In this document: positions 36,020 to 44,311 of the stretch, one piece after another
Layout of the letters: each line of letters opens with the position of its first letter
How positions within the stretch are numbered: the first letter of the stretch is position 1
Source of the DNA: Bacteroidota bacterium
GTDB lineage: Bacteria; Bacteroidota; Bacteroidia; Palsa-948
DNA: 50,087 nucleotides
Assembly (NCBI GenBank): GCA_003164895.1
Contig: PLUL01000046.1
Location: 1 to 50,087 of the forward strand
Reading direction: 5' to 3'
The notes under the pieces: generated by a model
What the model saw: the letters and a program-made list of their open reading frames with translations, nothing else
What the model was told of the DNA's origin: nothing
The model's database searches: none
Made by a program: the position numbers and the translations under genes

Positions 36020-36862
36020 ATGTCTTCTTCAAAACTTTCTTTAATAATTACCGTTTATAACAAGCCTCAACTTCTTCGTTTTGTTCTTGCTGCGTGTTCC
36101 CGACAATCATTTAAAGATTTTGAAATACTAATTGCAGATGATGGATCTGGACCAGAAATTAAAGAAGTAATTAATGATGCAATCAGCAAATATTCATTAT
36201 CAATTATTCATTGTCGCCACGAAAGAAACGGATGGCAGAAAAATAAAATTCTTAACGAAGCTGTTCGAACTTCACACACAGAATATTTAGTTTTTATGGA
36301 TGGCGATTGTATTCCCACTAAACATTTTTTACACGATCACTGGGAACAACGTCAGGAAAATCGTACACTTTGGGGAAGACGAGTTGAATTGAGCGCACAA
36401 TGGTCAGATGCACTTACGGTAGAAAAAATCCTGAAAGGCACATTTGAAAAAATTACTTCCCGTGAAATTATAAATGGAATAAAAGGAATATCCAAACGAC
36501 TTGAAGACGGAATAAGAATAAAAAGTAATTTCTTAAGAACCATTTTAAGACGAAGAACTCGAGGAATGCTGGGTTGCAATTTTTCTCTTTACAAAAAAGA
36601 TTTGCTCAGGATAAACGGCTTTGATGAATTGTATAATGGTCCTGGTTTTGGCGAAGACAGCGATGTAGAATATCGTCTTTCATTAATTGGTGTGAAAGGA
36701 AAATCATTGCGAAACCTTGCCATTCAATTTCATATTTACCATCCGCACACAATCACCTCAAAAGCAACTCAACAGCGGTTTGAACGAGTAATAACACAGG
36801 GAAATCCGTTATGCGAATTCGGGATTACAAAACAAACAGCAGCATCCGAAAATAATTTTTAA
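36020..36862 (+). CDS. Family 2 glycosyltransferase with galactosyltransferase-type C-terminus
   Basis: 280 residues. GT-A nucleotide-binding start LSLIITVYNKPQLLRFVLAAC, ADDGS, and the metal-binding DxD in MDGDC. The second half (GMLGCNFSLYKKDLLRINGFDE...GEDSDVEYRLSLIG) matches the Glyco_transf_7C region with the acidic GEDSD motif. It has no membrane helix, so it is cytosolic. It transfers a sugar from a nucleotide donor, probably in surface polysaccharide or lipid glycan synthesis; donor and acceptor are not deducible. It ends 12 bases from the convergent subtilase gene. Confidence 0.92.
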   Translation: MSSSKLSLIITVYNKPQLLRFVLAACSRQSFKDFEILIADDGSGPEIKEVINDAISKYSLSIIHCRHERNGWQKNKILNEAVRTSHTEYLVFMDGDCIPTKHFLHDHWEQRQENRTLWGRRVELSAQWSDALTVEKILKGTFEKITSREIINGIKGISKRLEDGIRIKSNFLRTILRRRTRGMLGCNFSLYKKDLLRINGFDELYNGPGFGEDSDVEYRLSLIGVKGKSLRNLAIQFHIYHPHTITSKATQQRFERVITQGNPLCEFGITKQTAASENNF

Positions 36863-36874
36863 TTCTGCTGACGA

Positions 36875-38617
36875 TCAGTATTTGATCACTTTTACCGAAT
36901 ACGTTTGTCTCGGAGTTTGAGCCGTGAGAATATATACTCCGGAAGAAAGTTTCTCAAGATTTTTAATTGCAAGAGTTGAAGTACTTGAAGTAGTACTGAT
37001 TTGTTCGTCAATAATTTTTCTTCCGGCAATATCAAACAAAGAAAATAAAACTTTTTCTCCTTTCCAATCAACAAACGAAATATCGAATCCATTACTGAAT
37101 GGGTTCGGATAAACATTAAGAACATCTTCGGTACTTGCCGAAAGATCATTCACGCCAAGCAAAATCTCTGCTTTACAAAAATCAGGAATGCCATAACCAA
37201 TCAAAGAATCGGGATGCGCATATTGACTGGCGCTTTGCTGAATGGCGTTAATCATTTGCATATTGGTAGATGCAGGATGCGATTGCCACAAACACGCAAC
37301 CAGTCCGGCGGTGATGGGACAAGAAAAAGAAGTTCCACTTTCATATTCAACATCTCCCGAAACCTGATTTCCAACAATAACATCCTGACCTTGTGCTGCG
37401 ACATTCGGTTTTATTCTTCCGTCATAACTTGGTCCACGCGAGCTGAATCCGGCTAAATTTTTAAACGAATCAACTGCAGCTACTGCAATCGTACTGTCCG
37501 CATCCGCAGGTGTTCCAATAAAATGCCAAGGCGACCACCCTTCGTTTCCGGCACTGCACACAGGAAGAATCCCTTTACTCGCTGCAATGGCAGATGCAAT
37601 GGCAATCGGTGTAGTTCTTCCATTCATACCGGCATAGGTTTGATTATTGGGATTTGCTACAGTTATATTATTTATTTTCACAGAATCAAAAGTGGTATAA
37701 CCAAGCGAAGTGCTGAACACATCTGCGCCAACACTATCGGCATATTCCGCCGCCGAAATCCAATTATATTCTTCAATAATATTTTCGCTGCTCACATCTT
37801 CGGTAATGAAAAGTAAATATTTTGCTTTGGGCGCAGTGCCTACAATTCTTCCGGGCAAATTTCCGCCCATATCCGAAAGTGTCATTTCACCGTGAAAGTG
37901 AGTTCCATACACCAGCGAATCATTATCCACATAATTCCACTTACCGATAATTTGGTGGTTTACCCGAAGCGAATCAAAAGCAGGCAACGAATCCGCTTTC
38001 CAAAAACCGGCATCCATAACAGCAATGATCATTCCTTCGCCATGAAATCCTTTGTTGTGCAGGCAAACTCCGTTGAGCATATTTATTTGATTGAACGAGG
38101 AACCATAGTTGTAAGTAGAATTTAATGGAGTTGGAATTTGTTTGTCGTTAGTTGTTGTTTTCACTTCTAACTTTTGACCTCTGACTTCTAACTTTTGACT
38201 ACTGATATTCGATTTAGGATTTCCGAGCCATTTCACCGGTTTTGCATCGGCAACAAATGAAAACGATTTTACTTTATTAAGCGCAATAGTATCGGTTGTG
38301 TAAATAACAACTCCGTTAAACCATTTTGAATGATTGAGAACGGTTATGTTGGGAACTTTCCTCACGCTATCTATGTAAGCAGGATTTACCGGCAGATCAT
38401 TTTGTGCAATGGCAATCCCCTGATTGATTCTGCGCTGAAGTGCGCGTGCCGAAAGATACGCTGAAGAATTTGAAATGCTATACGGGCTATTATTTTTATC
38501 GGTAAACTGAATAAAATATTTTGAGTAAGAAGTGGGTTGGGAAAAACAATTGACAATTAATAATTGACAATTAATAATTAAGAAAAACAAAAACAATTTG
38601 TAGTGATTATTTTTCAT
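36875..38617 (-). CDS. T9SS-exported S8 subtilisin-like protease
   Basis: 580 residues from the ATG at 38617. The signal peptide (to SQ at 26-27) includes the repeat-coded INCQLLIVNC. A pro-region follows to about 170. Catalytic residues: D202 (AVMDAG), H242 (FHGEMT), oxyanion N358 (SAGNEG) and S430 (SGTSFSCP). The last 75 residues (VYPNPFSNGFDIS ... DIAGRKI ... SSGVYILTAQT) form a T9SS type A sorting domain, so the enzyme is secreted or surface-bound. The 7-residue duplication QKLEVRG-QKLEVKT at 141-154 lies between pro-region and protease domain and is encoded by a six-unit heptamer array. Confidence 0.93.
   Translation of the reverse strand: MKNNHYKLFLFFLIINCQLLIVNCFSQPTSYSKYFIQFTDKNNSPYSISNSSAYLSARALQRRINQGIAIAQNDLPVNPAYIDSVRKVPNITVLNHSKWFNGVVIYTTDTIALNKVKSFSFVADAKPVKWLGNPKSNISSQKLEVRGQKLEVKTTTNDKQIPTPLNSTYNYGSSFNQINMLNGVCLHNKGFHGEGMIIAVMDAGFWKADSLPAFDSLRVNHQIIGKWNYVDNDSLVYGTHFHGEMTLSDMGGNLPGRIVGTAPKAKYLLFITEDVSSENIIEEYNWISAAEYADSVGADVFSTSLGYTTFDSVKINNITVANPNNQTYAGMNGRTTPIAIASAIAASKGILPVCSAGNEGWSPWHFIGTPADADSTIAVAAVDSFKNLAGFSSRGPSYDGRIKPNVAAQGQDVIVGNQVSGDVEYESGTSFSCPITAGLVACLWQSHPASTNMQMINAIQQSASQYAHPDSLIGYGIPDFCKAEILLGVNDLSASTEDVLNVYPNPFSNGFDISFVDWKGEKVLFSLFDIAGRKIIDEQISTTSSTSTLAIKNLEKLSSGVYILTAQTPRQTYSVKVIKY
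38163..38204 (+). repeat. Heptamer array ACTTYTR x6 (21-base tandem duplication)
   Basis: Units ACTTCTA, ACTTTTG, ACCTCTG, then ACTTCTA, ACTTTTG, ACTACTG. Each half is 21 bases, so it is in frame and gives QKLEVRG / QKLEVKT in the subtilase pro-region linker. Confidence 0.9.
38545..38579 (+). repeat. Heptamer array in the subtilase signal peptide
   Basis: Units AACAATT, GACAATT, AATAATT, GACAATT, AATAATT. The last four form an exact 14-base tandem duplication. On the minus strand it encodes LIINCQLLIVNC, the hydrophobic core of the signal peptide. Confidence 0.9.
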
Positions 38618-38671
38618 AGGAAAGTATTTTTTGTTGAATATGCAACTTAACGGCAAATAATATTATACACA

Positions 38672-38702
38672 CAAAGGTAAATTGTTATTATGATATAGAC
38701 AA
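38672..38702 (-). promoter_or_regulatory. Bacteroidota-type promoter of the subtilase gene
   Basis: On the minus strand TTG at 38702-38700, 20 bases, then TACCTTTG at 38679-38672, giving a leader of about 50 bases to the ATG at 38617. Farther upstream (38738-38750) lies a GGGATACCC-type partial palindrome. Confidence 0.5.
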
Positions 38703-38807
38703 GAAATAAAAATGGCAGAGAATATTACTTCCTTTTAGGGATACCCCATCTTGAATTATACTACGTTGTCCTTTTTTTTTACACACATTAAAAAATGATT
38801 AGTAGGG

Positions 38808-41618
38808 TTACAACTCCAGTTTCATCTGGTTTTTTCCTCCTTTGCCTTTCTTCTTTGGAGTTTTAACTTTATCAACCTTAGATTTTTTTTCTTTCTTCGG
38901 TTCAAATTCTTTCACGCTTTCTTTTTTCGGAGCAACTATTTCAAATTCTACTTCGCGGGGAGGACTGTCTTTTTTACCTTTTATTTTTTCATCCTTGGCA
39001 GCTTTCACTTCAACTTCATCTTCCTGCGTTTCTTCAACCACAGTAGGTTCTTCTTCAACTTCGGCTTCAGCAAGAATAATATCCTTCACTTTATAATCGC
39101 TCAATTTATTCCCCTTTGCTCCTCTGCCCTTCACTTCAATGAATTCAGCAAGGTTCATTTTCTTGTTTCGCGGTGAAACACCTTCTGTTTTTCCAAAAAC
39201 AATTTCCACTTCAGGATTTGCAGCGGTAGAAGCTACTTCCACACACGAACCATCGGATTCGGAAATGAAAAGCGTTTTACGGCTTGTAGGTTCTATCATG
39301 AAACGTTTCACATAAAACAATTTATCTTCCGCATCGTAATGAATTGCCGAAATTGGTTTTTCAGGATTGTATTTTTCTATCAGCAAAGTTCCTTCTTCAA
39401 AGTGTTCAGTAAGATCGAACGTATGAAGCTCAAAGAATCCTTTTTTGGTGATGGTGAGAATTTTATCATCGCCCGAGAATTCTCCAAGATATTTTCCGTG
39501 CTCATCTCGATTAATGCGATGAACGGTATCGTCATACCAAATCTTGATAGCAGCAAGTGTTGCTTTTCCTTTTTCTTCCTGCACCACTTTCTTCACCGGA
39601 TGACGCGTGAGAATATTTCCAACGGAATCTCTTCCCTTAATATCCAGTTCACCAAAGTTAAATTCAAATTCTAATTTCTTCAAATGTTTTTTTTCCTTGT
39701 GAATCACATTCACCACTTCTGCTTCTCCATTCGGATTTACGCTCATGTAATGCACTTTCGATTCTTCAGTTCCGCGTGTAAGATCATATTCTTTGTCGCG
39801 TATCAAACCTTTAATGCCGAAACGTTTCACGTACACATTTCCTCTCAATCCATCGCGGTAGATCATGTGATAGACCGTGCGGTCATCCTCTTTATTAAAG
39901 ACACCGATGTATTGCACATCTTTCCCTACAAACGCTTTGTCGGTTACTTTGATCATTCGCATTTTTCCGTCACCGGCAAAAACAATAATGTCATCCATGT
40001 CAGAACAGTTGCACACGAATTCATCGCTGCGCATGCTGGAACCTGCAAAACCCTCTTCGCGATTAACATAAAGTTTCACATTGTTAGCAGCAACTCGTGT
40101 TGCCACAATGGTGTCGAATGGCTTGATCTCTGTTTTGCGTTCCTTTCCTTTTCCGTATTTCTCCTTTAAGTTTTTGAAATAATTAATTGCGAACTCGGTA
40201 AGATTTGCAAGATGATGTTTGGTCTCTGCGATCTTCTTTTCCAGCTCTTTCATCTCCTCATCCGCTTTCTTCTTGTCGAATTTGGAAATGCGCTTAATCT
40301 TTATTTCTGTCAGGCGAAGAATGTCATCACGCGTTACATCGCGTACAAAATTTTTTTTATATGGCTTTAATCCTTTGTCAATAGTTTCAATCACTGCTTC
40401 CCATGTTTCCGCGTTCTCAATGTCGCGGTAAATCTTTTTCTCAATAAATATTTTTTCTAGGGAAGAAAAATGCAACTGCTCCAAAAGTTCCGCTTTTTGA
40501 AATTCAAGTTCTGCTTTAAGAATGCTTAACGTTCTGTCGGTAGAAATTTTCAATATCTCGCTAACGCCAATAAATTTCGGTTTCTCATCTTCAATGATGC
40601 AGGCGTTCGGAGAAATTGAAACTTCGCAGTCGGTAAATGCATAAAGCGCATCCATCGTAACATCCGGAGAAACACCTACTGAAAGTTGAATTTGTATTTC
40701 AACATTCTCCGAAGTATTGTCTTCAACTTTTTTAATTTTTATTTTTCCCTTGTCATTTGCAGCGATGATGGATTCGATCAGAGAAGTGGTGGTGGTTCCA
40801 AATGGAATTTCATTGATCACCAACGTTTTCTTGTCAAGCTGCGAAATCTTGGCACGCACACGAATTCTTCCCCCGCGTTTTCCATCATTGTAATCCGAAA
40901 AATCCGCCATTCCTCCCGTAGGAAAATCAGGAAGTATTTTTTTATTTCTTCCCTGTAAAATCGAAATGGAAGCATCGATCAGTTCAATGAAATTATGCGG
41001 AAGCATTTTGCAGGCAAGTCCTACCGCAATTCCTTCCACCCCCATTGCAAGCAAGAGCGGAAACTTTGCAGGAAGAAAAACAGGTTCTTTATTTCTTCCG
41101 TCATAACTCTGCTGCCACTGCGTAACTTTCGGACTGTATAAAACATCCAGCGCAAATTTGGAAAGGCGAGCTTCAATGTAACGAGGAGCGGCAGCTCGGT
41201 CGCCTGTGAGAATATTTCCCCAGTTTCCTTGTGTGTCAATGAGCAGATCTTTTTGTCCAAGCTGAACAAACGCATCTCCGATAGAAGCATCTCCGTGAGG
41301 ATGGTACTTCATCGTTTGCCCAATGATGTTTGCTACCTTATTATAACGACCATCTTCCAGTTCCCACAACACATGCAGGATTCTGCGCTGAACGGGTTTT
41401 AATCCATCCTCCACATACGGCACCGCGCGCTCCAGAATTACATACGAAGCATATTCCAGAAACCAGTTCTGGTACATGCCATCAACGTGAGTGACGTTAT
41501 CCAAAGAAGAATCACCTTGCCCCCCGCCCTGAAGGGAGCTTGATGTTTTGTCCTCTCCCTTTAGGGAAGGGGTGTTGTCTTTTTTTTTCTTTTCGGGTTT
41601 ATCCTTTTTCTTTGCCAT
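38808..41618 (-). CDS. parC: DNA topoisomerase IV subunit A (ParC)
   Basis: 936 residues. The breakage-reunion domain has YVILERAVPYVEDGLKPVQRRIL, KYHPHGDASIGDAFV and the active-site Y147 in RAAAPRYIEARLS. A long coiled-coil region follows at about 420-490, then a degenerate beta-pinwheel C-terminal domain and a Lys-rich tail (KTPKKKGKGGKNQMKLEL). There is no canonical GyrA box, which favours decatenating topoisomerase IV over gyrase; parE two genes upstream supports this. The N-terminal 36 residues are unusual: a charged KKKDKPEKKKK run followed by TPSLKGE...SSLQGGG, encoded by a GC-rich repeat insert. Confidence 0.93.
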   Translation of the reverse strand: MAKKKDKPEKKKKDNTPSLKGEDKTSSSLQGGGQGDSSLDNVTHVDGMYQNWFLEYASYVILERAVPYVEDGLKPVQRRILHVLWELEDGRYNKVANIIGQTMKYHPHGDASIGDAFVQLGQKDLLIDTQGNWGNILTGDRAAAPRYIEARLSKFALDVLYSPKVTQWQQSYDGRNKEPVFLPAKFPLLLAMGVEGIAVGLACKMLPHNFIELIDASISILQGRNKKILPDFPTGGMADFSDYNDGKRGGRIRVRAKISQLDKKTLVINEIPFGTTTTSLIESIIAANDKGKIKIKKVEDNTSENVEIQIQLSVGVSPDVTMDALYAFTDCEVSISPNACIIEDEKPKFIGVSEILKISTDRTLSILKAELEFQKAELLEQLHFSSLEKIFIEKKIYRDIENAETWEAVIETIDKGLKPYKKNFVRDVTRDDILRLTEIKIKRISKFDKKKADEEMKELEKKIAETKHHLANLTEFAINYFKNLKEKYGKGKERKTEIKPFDTIVATRVAANNVKLYVNREEGFAGSSMRSDEFVCNCSDMDDIIVFAGDGKMRMIKVTDKAFVGKDVQYIGVFNKEDDRTVYHMIYRDGLRGNVYVKRFGIKGLIRDKEYDLTRGTEESKVHYMSVNPNGEAEVVNVIHKEKKHLKKLEFEFNFGELDIKGRDSVGNILTRHPVKKVVQEEKGKATLAAIKIWYDDTVHRINRDEHGKYLGEFSGDDKILTITKKGFFELHTFDLTEHFEEGTLLIEKYNPEKPISAIHYDAEDKLFYVKRFMIEPTSRKTLFISESDGSCVEVASTAANPEVEIVFGKTEGVSPRNKKMNLAEFIEVKGRGAKGNKLSDYKVKDIILAEAEVEEEPTVVEETQEDEVEVKAAKDEKIKGKKDSPPREVEFEIVAPKKESVKEFEPKKEKKSKVDKVKTPKKKGKGGKNQMKLEL
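41512..41575 (+). repeat. GC-rich repeat pair inserted in the 5' end of parC
   Basis: GCCCTGAAGGGAGC and CTCTCCCTTTAGGGAAGGGG lie about 20 bases apart, each with a small CCCTnnAGGG hairpin. They encode TPSLKGE and SSLQGGGQG before the conserved ParC domain. Similar in style to the element at 18050-18080. Confidence 0.7.
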
Positions 41619-41624
41619 ATTGTT

Positions 41625-41825
41625 TTAAAATAAATAACCAATGATAAACATGAAGCCACCTAACAAACCAACTATTGTGGATACAAAAACAAACCAATTA
41701 GAACCCTCAGACATAGACCAAAATTCTTTACCGTCTTTCTTTATTCCATTGTACAAAGAAATTCCACTAAAAAATGTTAGTATTACTCCAAACAAGAGTT
41801 CCCATAAATGATGTTCTTCTTGCAT
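41625..41825 (-). CDS. Small two-helix membrane protein between parE and parC
   Basis: 66 residues: a short acidic/His N-terminus (MQEEHHLWE), a first membrane helix (LLFGVILTFFSGISLYNGI), a charged loop (KKDGKEFWSMSEGSN), and a second helix (WFVFVSTIVGLLGGFMFIIGYLF). I recognise no family. It lies 16 bases after parE and 6 bases before parC on the same strand, so it is surely on the same transcript. A hairpin-like inner-membrane topology is expected. Function unknown. Confidence 0.75.
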   Translation of the reverse strand: MQEEHHLWELLFGVILTFFSGISLYNGIKKDGKEFWSMSEGSNWFVFVSTIVGLLGGFMFIIGYLF

Positions 41826-41841
41826 ATTATTTCAACTACAA

Positions 41842-43698
41842 TTAAATAGTTTCTTCATTCACCAAATCCTTTTCCACTCTCAAATTATCAATAATAAATT
41901 CTTGTCGCTCAGGAGTATTTTTTCCCATATAATATGATAGCAATTGCTCAATCTTTGTTTTGCTGTCAATAATAACAGGTTCGAGGCGCATGTCTTCACC
42001 GATAAAGTTTTTGAACTCATCCGGTGAAATTTCTCCCAATCCTTTGAATCGTGTTATTTCCGGCTTTGGTCCCAACTTACTGATCGCTTCCTGCCTTTCT
42101 CTGTCAGAATAACAATAAATGGTTTCCTTTTTGTTTCTCACACGGAAAAGCGGAGTTTGCAGAATATATAAATGACCATTCTTCACCAAATCAGGAAAGA
42201 ATTGCAAGAAGAAAGTGATAAGCAACAAACGAATGTGCATTCCGTCCACATCGGCATCAGTGGCAAGTACTACCTGGTTGTATCGGAGATTTTCCAAACT
42301 CTCTTCAATGTTCAGTGCAGATTGCAACAAATTGAACTCTTCGTTCTCGTACACGATTTTTTTCGTCAGACCGAAAGAGTTCAAAGGCTTTCCTTTCAGA
42401 TTAAATACAGCCTGAACATTTACATCGCGTACTTTTGTAATAGAACCGCTCGCTGAATCTCCCTCGCAGATAAAAAGCGTAGTGTCCAATCTTTTTTCGT
42501 CATCTCCATTTAAATGAGAACGACAATCGCGGAGTTTGCGGTTATGCAAAGCAGCTTTGCGCGCCCTATCTTTCGCGATCTTCTGAATGCCGGACATTTC
42601 CTTGCGCTCTTTCTCAGACATGATTATTTTCTCGAGAAGAAGTTGGGCAACTTCCGAATTCTTGTGAAGGAAATTATCCAGTTCCTTTTTCAGAAAATCA
42701 CTCACAAACGTTTTCACGCTCGGTCCTTTCGGTCCCATTTCCTGAGAACCCAGTTTTGTTTTTGTCTGCGATTCAAAAACCGGCTCCTGAATTTTTATGC
42801 TGACTGCCGCCACGATCGCATTGCGGATATCCGCCACATCAAATTCCTTTTTATAAAATTCACGAATGGTTTTTACAACTCCTTCACGGAAAGCAACCAG
42901 ATGAGTTCCACCTTGTGTGGTGTGCGCACCATTCACGAATGAATAATATTCCTCACCATAACGATTATCATAATGCGTCATGGCAACTTCCATGTCATCA
43001 CCACGAAGATGAATGATGGGATAAACTGTTTTGCCTGTAATTTCTTTTGTAAGCAAGTCAGACAATCCATTTTCAGAAATAATTCTTTGCCCATTATAAT
43101 TAATGACAAGTCCGGGATTCAAATACGCGTAGTTCCACAGCATTCTCTCCACATGTTCGTTGAGGAATTTAAAATTCGGAAACATTTTTTCATCCGGAGT
43201 AAAACTCACAATCGTTCCTTCGTGATCATCACAAGAAACTATTTTAGCATCTTTTTCAACCGCTCCGCGAATGAACTCGATCACTTTTGTTTTATCCTCT
43301 CTGATAGATTGAATCTTGAAAGAAGAAGACAATGCATTCACCGCTTTTGTTCCAACACCGTTCAACCCAACTGATTTCTTAAACGCTTCCGAATCATATT
43401 TTGCTCCGGTATTTATTTTCGCAACGCAGTCCATTACTTTACCGAGTGGAATTCCACGGCCGTAATCGCGCACTGTCACCATTTTATTTTTAATGCTCAC
43501 ATCGATCTTCTTTCCGAATCCCATTGCAAATTCATCTACGGCATTATCCAATGATTCTTTGAGCAGAATATAAATTCCGTCATCCATCGATGAACCATCG
43601 CCTAATTTTCCAATGTACATTCCCGGACGGAAACGGATGTGATCTTTCCAGTCCAGCGACTTAATGCTGTCTTCATTGTATTTTGGGTCTTTTGCCAT
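41842..43698 (-). CDS. parE: DNA topoisomerase IV subunit B (ParE)
   Basis: 618 residues. The GHKL ATPase domain has [11 protein letters not shown] (E48, N52), RDYGRGIP and [14 protein letters not shown]; the transducer domain contains [11 protein letters not shown]; the TOPRIM domain at about 410-540 has [12 protein letters not shown] and [13 protein letters not shown] with the Mg-binding acids. Length fits ParE. With ParC it forms the A2B2 enzyme that separates replicated chromosomes. The 29-base gap to the ORF6N gene upstream leaves room only for a short spacer, so the ORF6N gene may share its transcript. Confidence 0.95.
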   Translation of the reverse strand: MAKDPKYNEDSIKSLDWKDHIRFRPGMYIGKLGDGSSMDDGIYILLKESLDNAVDEFAMGFGKKIDVSIKNKMVTVRDYGRGIPLGKVMDCVAKINTGAKYDSEAFKKSVGLNGVGTKAVNALSSSFKIQSIREDKTKVIEFIRGAVEKDAKIVSCDDHEGTIVSFTPDEKMFPNFKFLNEHVERMLWNYAYLNPGLVINYNGQRIISENGLSDLLTKEITGKTVYPIIHLRGDDMEVAMTHYDNRYGEEYYSFVNGAHTTQGGTHLVAFREGVVKTIREFYKKEFDVADIRNAIVAAVSIKIQEPVFESQTKTKLGSQEMGPKGPSVKTFVSDFLKKELDNFLHKNSEVAQLLLEKIIMSEKERKEMSGIQKIAKDRARKAALHNRKLRDCRSHLNGDDEKRLDTTLFICEGDSASGSITKVRDVNVQAVFNLKGKPLNSFGLTKKIVYENEEFNLLQSALNIEESLENLRYNQVVLATDADVDGMHIRLLLITFFLQFFPDLVKNGHLYILQTPLFRVRNKKETIYCYSDRERQEAISKLGPKPEITRFKGLGEISPDEFKNFIGEDMRLEPVIIDSKTKIEQLLSYYMGKNTPERQEFIIDNLRVEKDLVNEETI

Positions 43699-43727
43699 AT
43701 TATTTTTTTTGTTCTGTTTGATAATAA

Positions 43728-44276
43728 TTACTCTTCATCCTTCCTTCTATAACCCATTCTTCTCATTGGTTCATTTTGTTTGGGCAACAACTCTTTCAGA
43801 TAAGCAAACAGCAATTGCATCTGCTCATCGTATTTTTTATTCTTCCTATCTTGTTTCATTAATTTCTTTTCGAGCTGCTCAATTTTTAATATGATGTCTT
43901 TATGCGTAAGAAGAAGTTCCTTCATTCTTGTATATACACGCATTATTTGGATGTTCACCTGAATGGCTCTGTCGTTTTTCAATACACTCGACAACATAAG
44001 AACTCCGTGTTCTGTAAAAACAAAAGGAAGTTTACGTGTTCCTCCCCAACTTGATGTCACAATTTGTGATATCAAGTTTTGAAATTCCTTAGTAGTAAGT
44101 TGAAACATAAAATCATCTGGAAAATTCTTCCTATTCCGTTTCATTGCCTGAATAAGCGTTCTCGTTTCTACTCCATACAATTCAGCAAGGTCTCTATCTA
44201 TCATTACTTTTAAACCTCTGATATGGTAAATTTTATTTACCACTACTTCATCTGCTATTATTATTTGTTTACTCAT
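43728..44276 (-). CDS. ORF6N-domain DNA-binding protein
   Basis: 182 residues. The ORF6N domain fills about 8-100: [79 protein letters not shown] helical tail at about 105-165 ([22 protein letters not shown]) could form a coiled-coil dimer. The domain is related to KilA-N and phage antirepressors and is taken to bind DNA. A perfect 25-base palindrome ends 6 bases before the ATG, and a near-copy lies inside the gene at 44051-44075, encoding LISQIVTS, so self-regulation is likely (inference). It is inserted between ychF and parE, probably a cargo gene from mobile DNA. Confidence 0.92.
   Translation of the reverse strand: MSKQIIIADEVVVNKIYHIRGLKVMIDRDLAELYGVETRTLIQAMKRNRKNFPDDFMFQLTTKEFQNLISQIVTSSWGGTRKLPFVFTEHGVLMLSSVLKNDRAIQVNIQIMRVYTRMKELLLTHKDIILKIEQLEKKLMKQDRKNKKYDEQMQLLFAYLKELLPKQNEPMRRMGYRRKDEE
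44051..44075. promoter_or_regulatory. Intragenic palindrome, near-copy of the ORF6N upstream operator
   Basis: TTGATGTCACA, 3 bases, TGTGATATCAA: the same 11-3-11 layout as 44283-44307 with one arm mismatch; C at 44050 and G at 44076 add a further pair. It lies in the ORF6N coding sequence over the codons for LISQIVTS. Confidence 0.7.
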
Positions 44277-44282
44277 TTAGAT

Positions 44283-44307
44283 TTGATATCACAAAGTGTG
44301 ATATCAA
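44283..44307. promoter_or_regulatory. Perfect 11-3-11 palindrome at the ORF6N start (putative operator)
   Basis: TTGATATCACA, spacer AAG, TGTGATATCAA: perfect dyad symmetry. It fills the 35-base gap between the ychF stop and the ORF6N ATG and covers its ribosome-binding region. No T run follows on the minus strand, so a terminator of ychF is less likely than a protein-binding site. Confidence 0.75.
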
Positions 44308-44311
44308 GATT

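Noticed and set aside
38740-38807. Terminator for parC in the parC-subtilase gap
   Set aside because: There is a long homopolymer run (T on plus, A on minus) but no stem followed by T on the minus strand.
44283-44307. Palindrome read as a terminator of ychF
   Set aside because: No T run follows on the minus strand, symmetry is perfect with only a 3-base centre, and a second copy lies inside a coding region; an operator explains it better.
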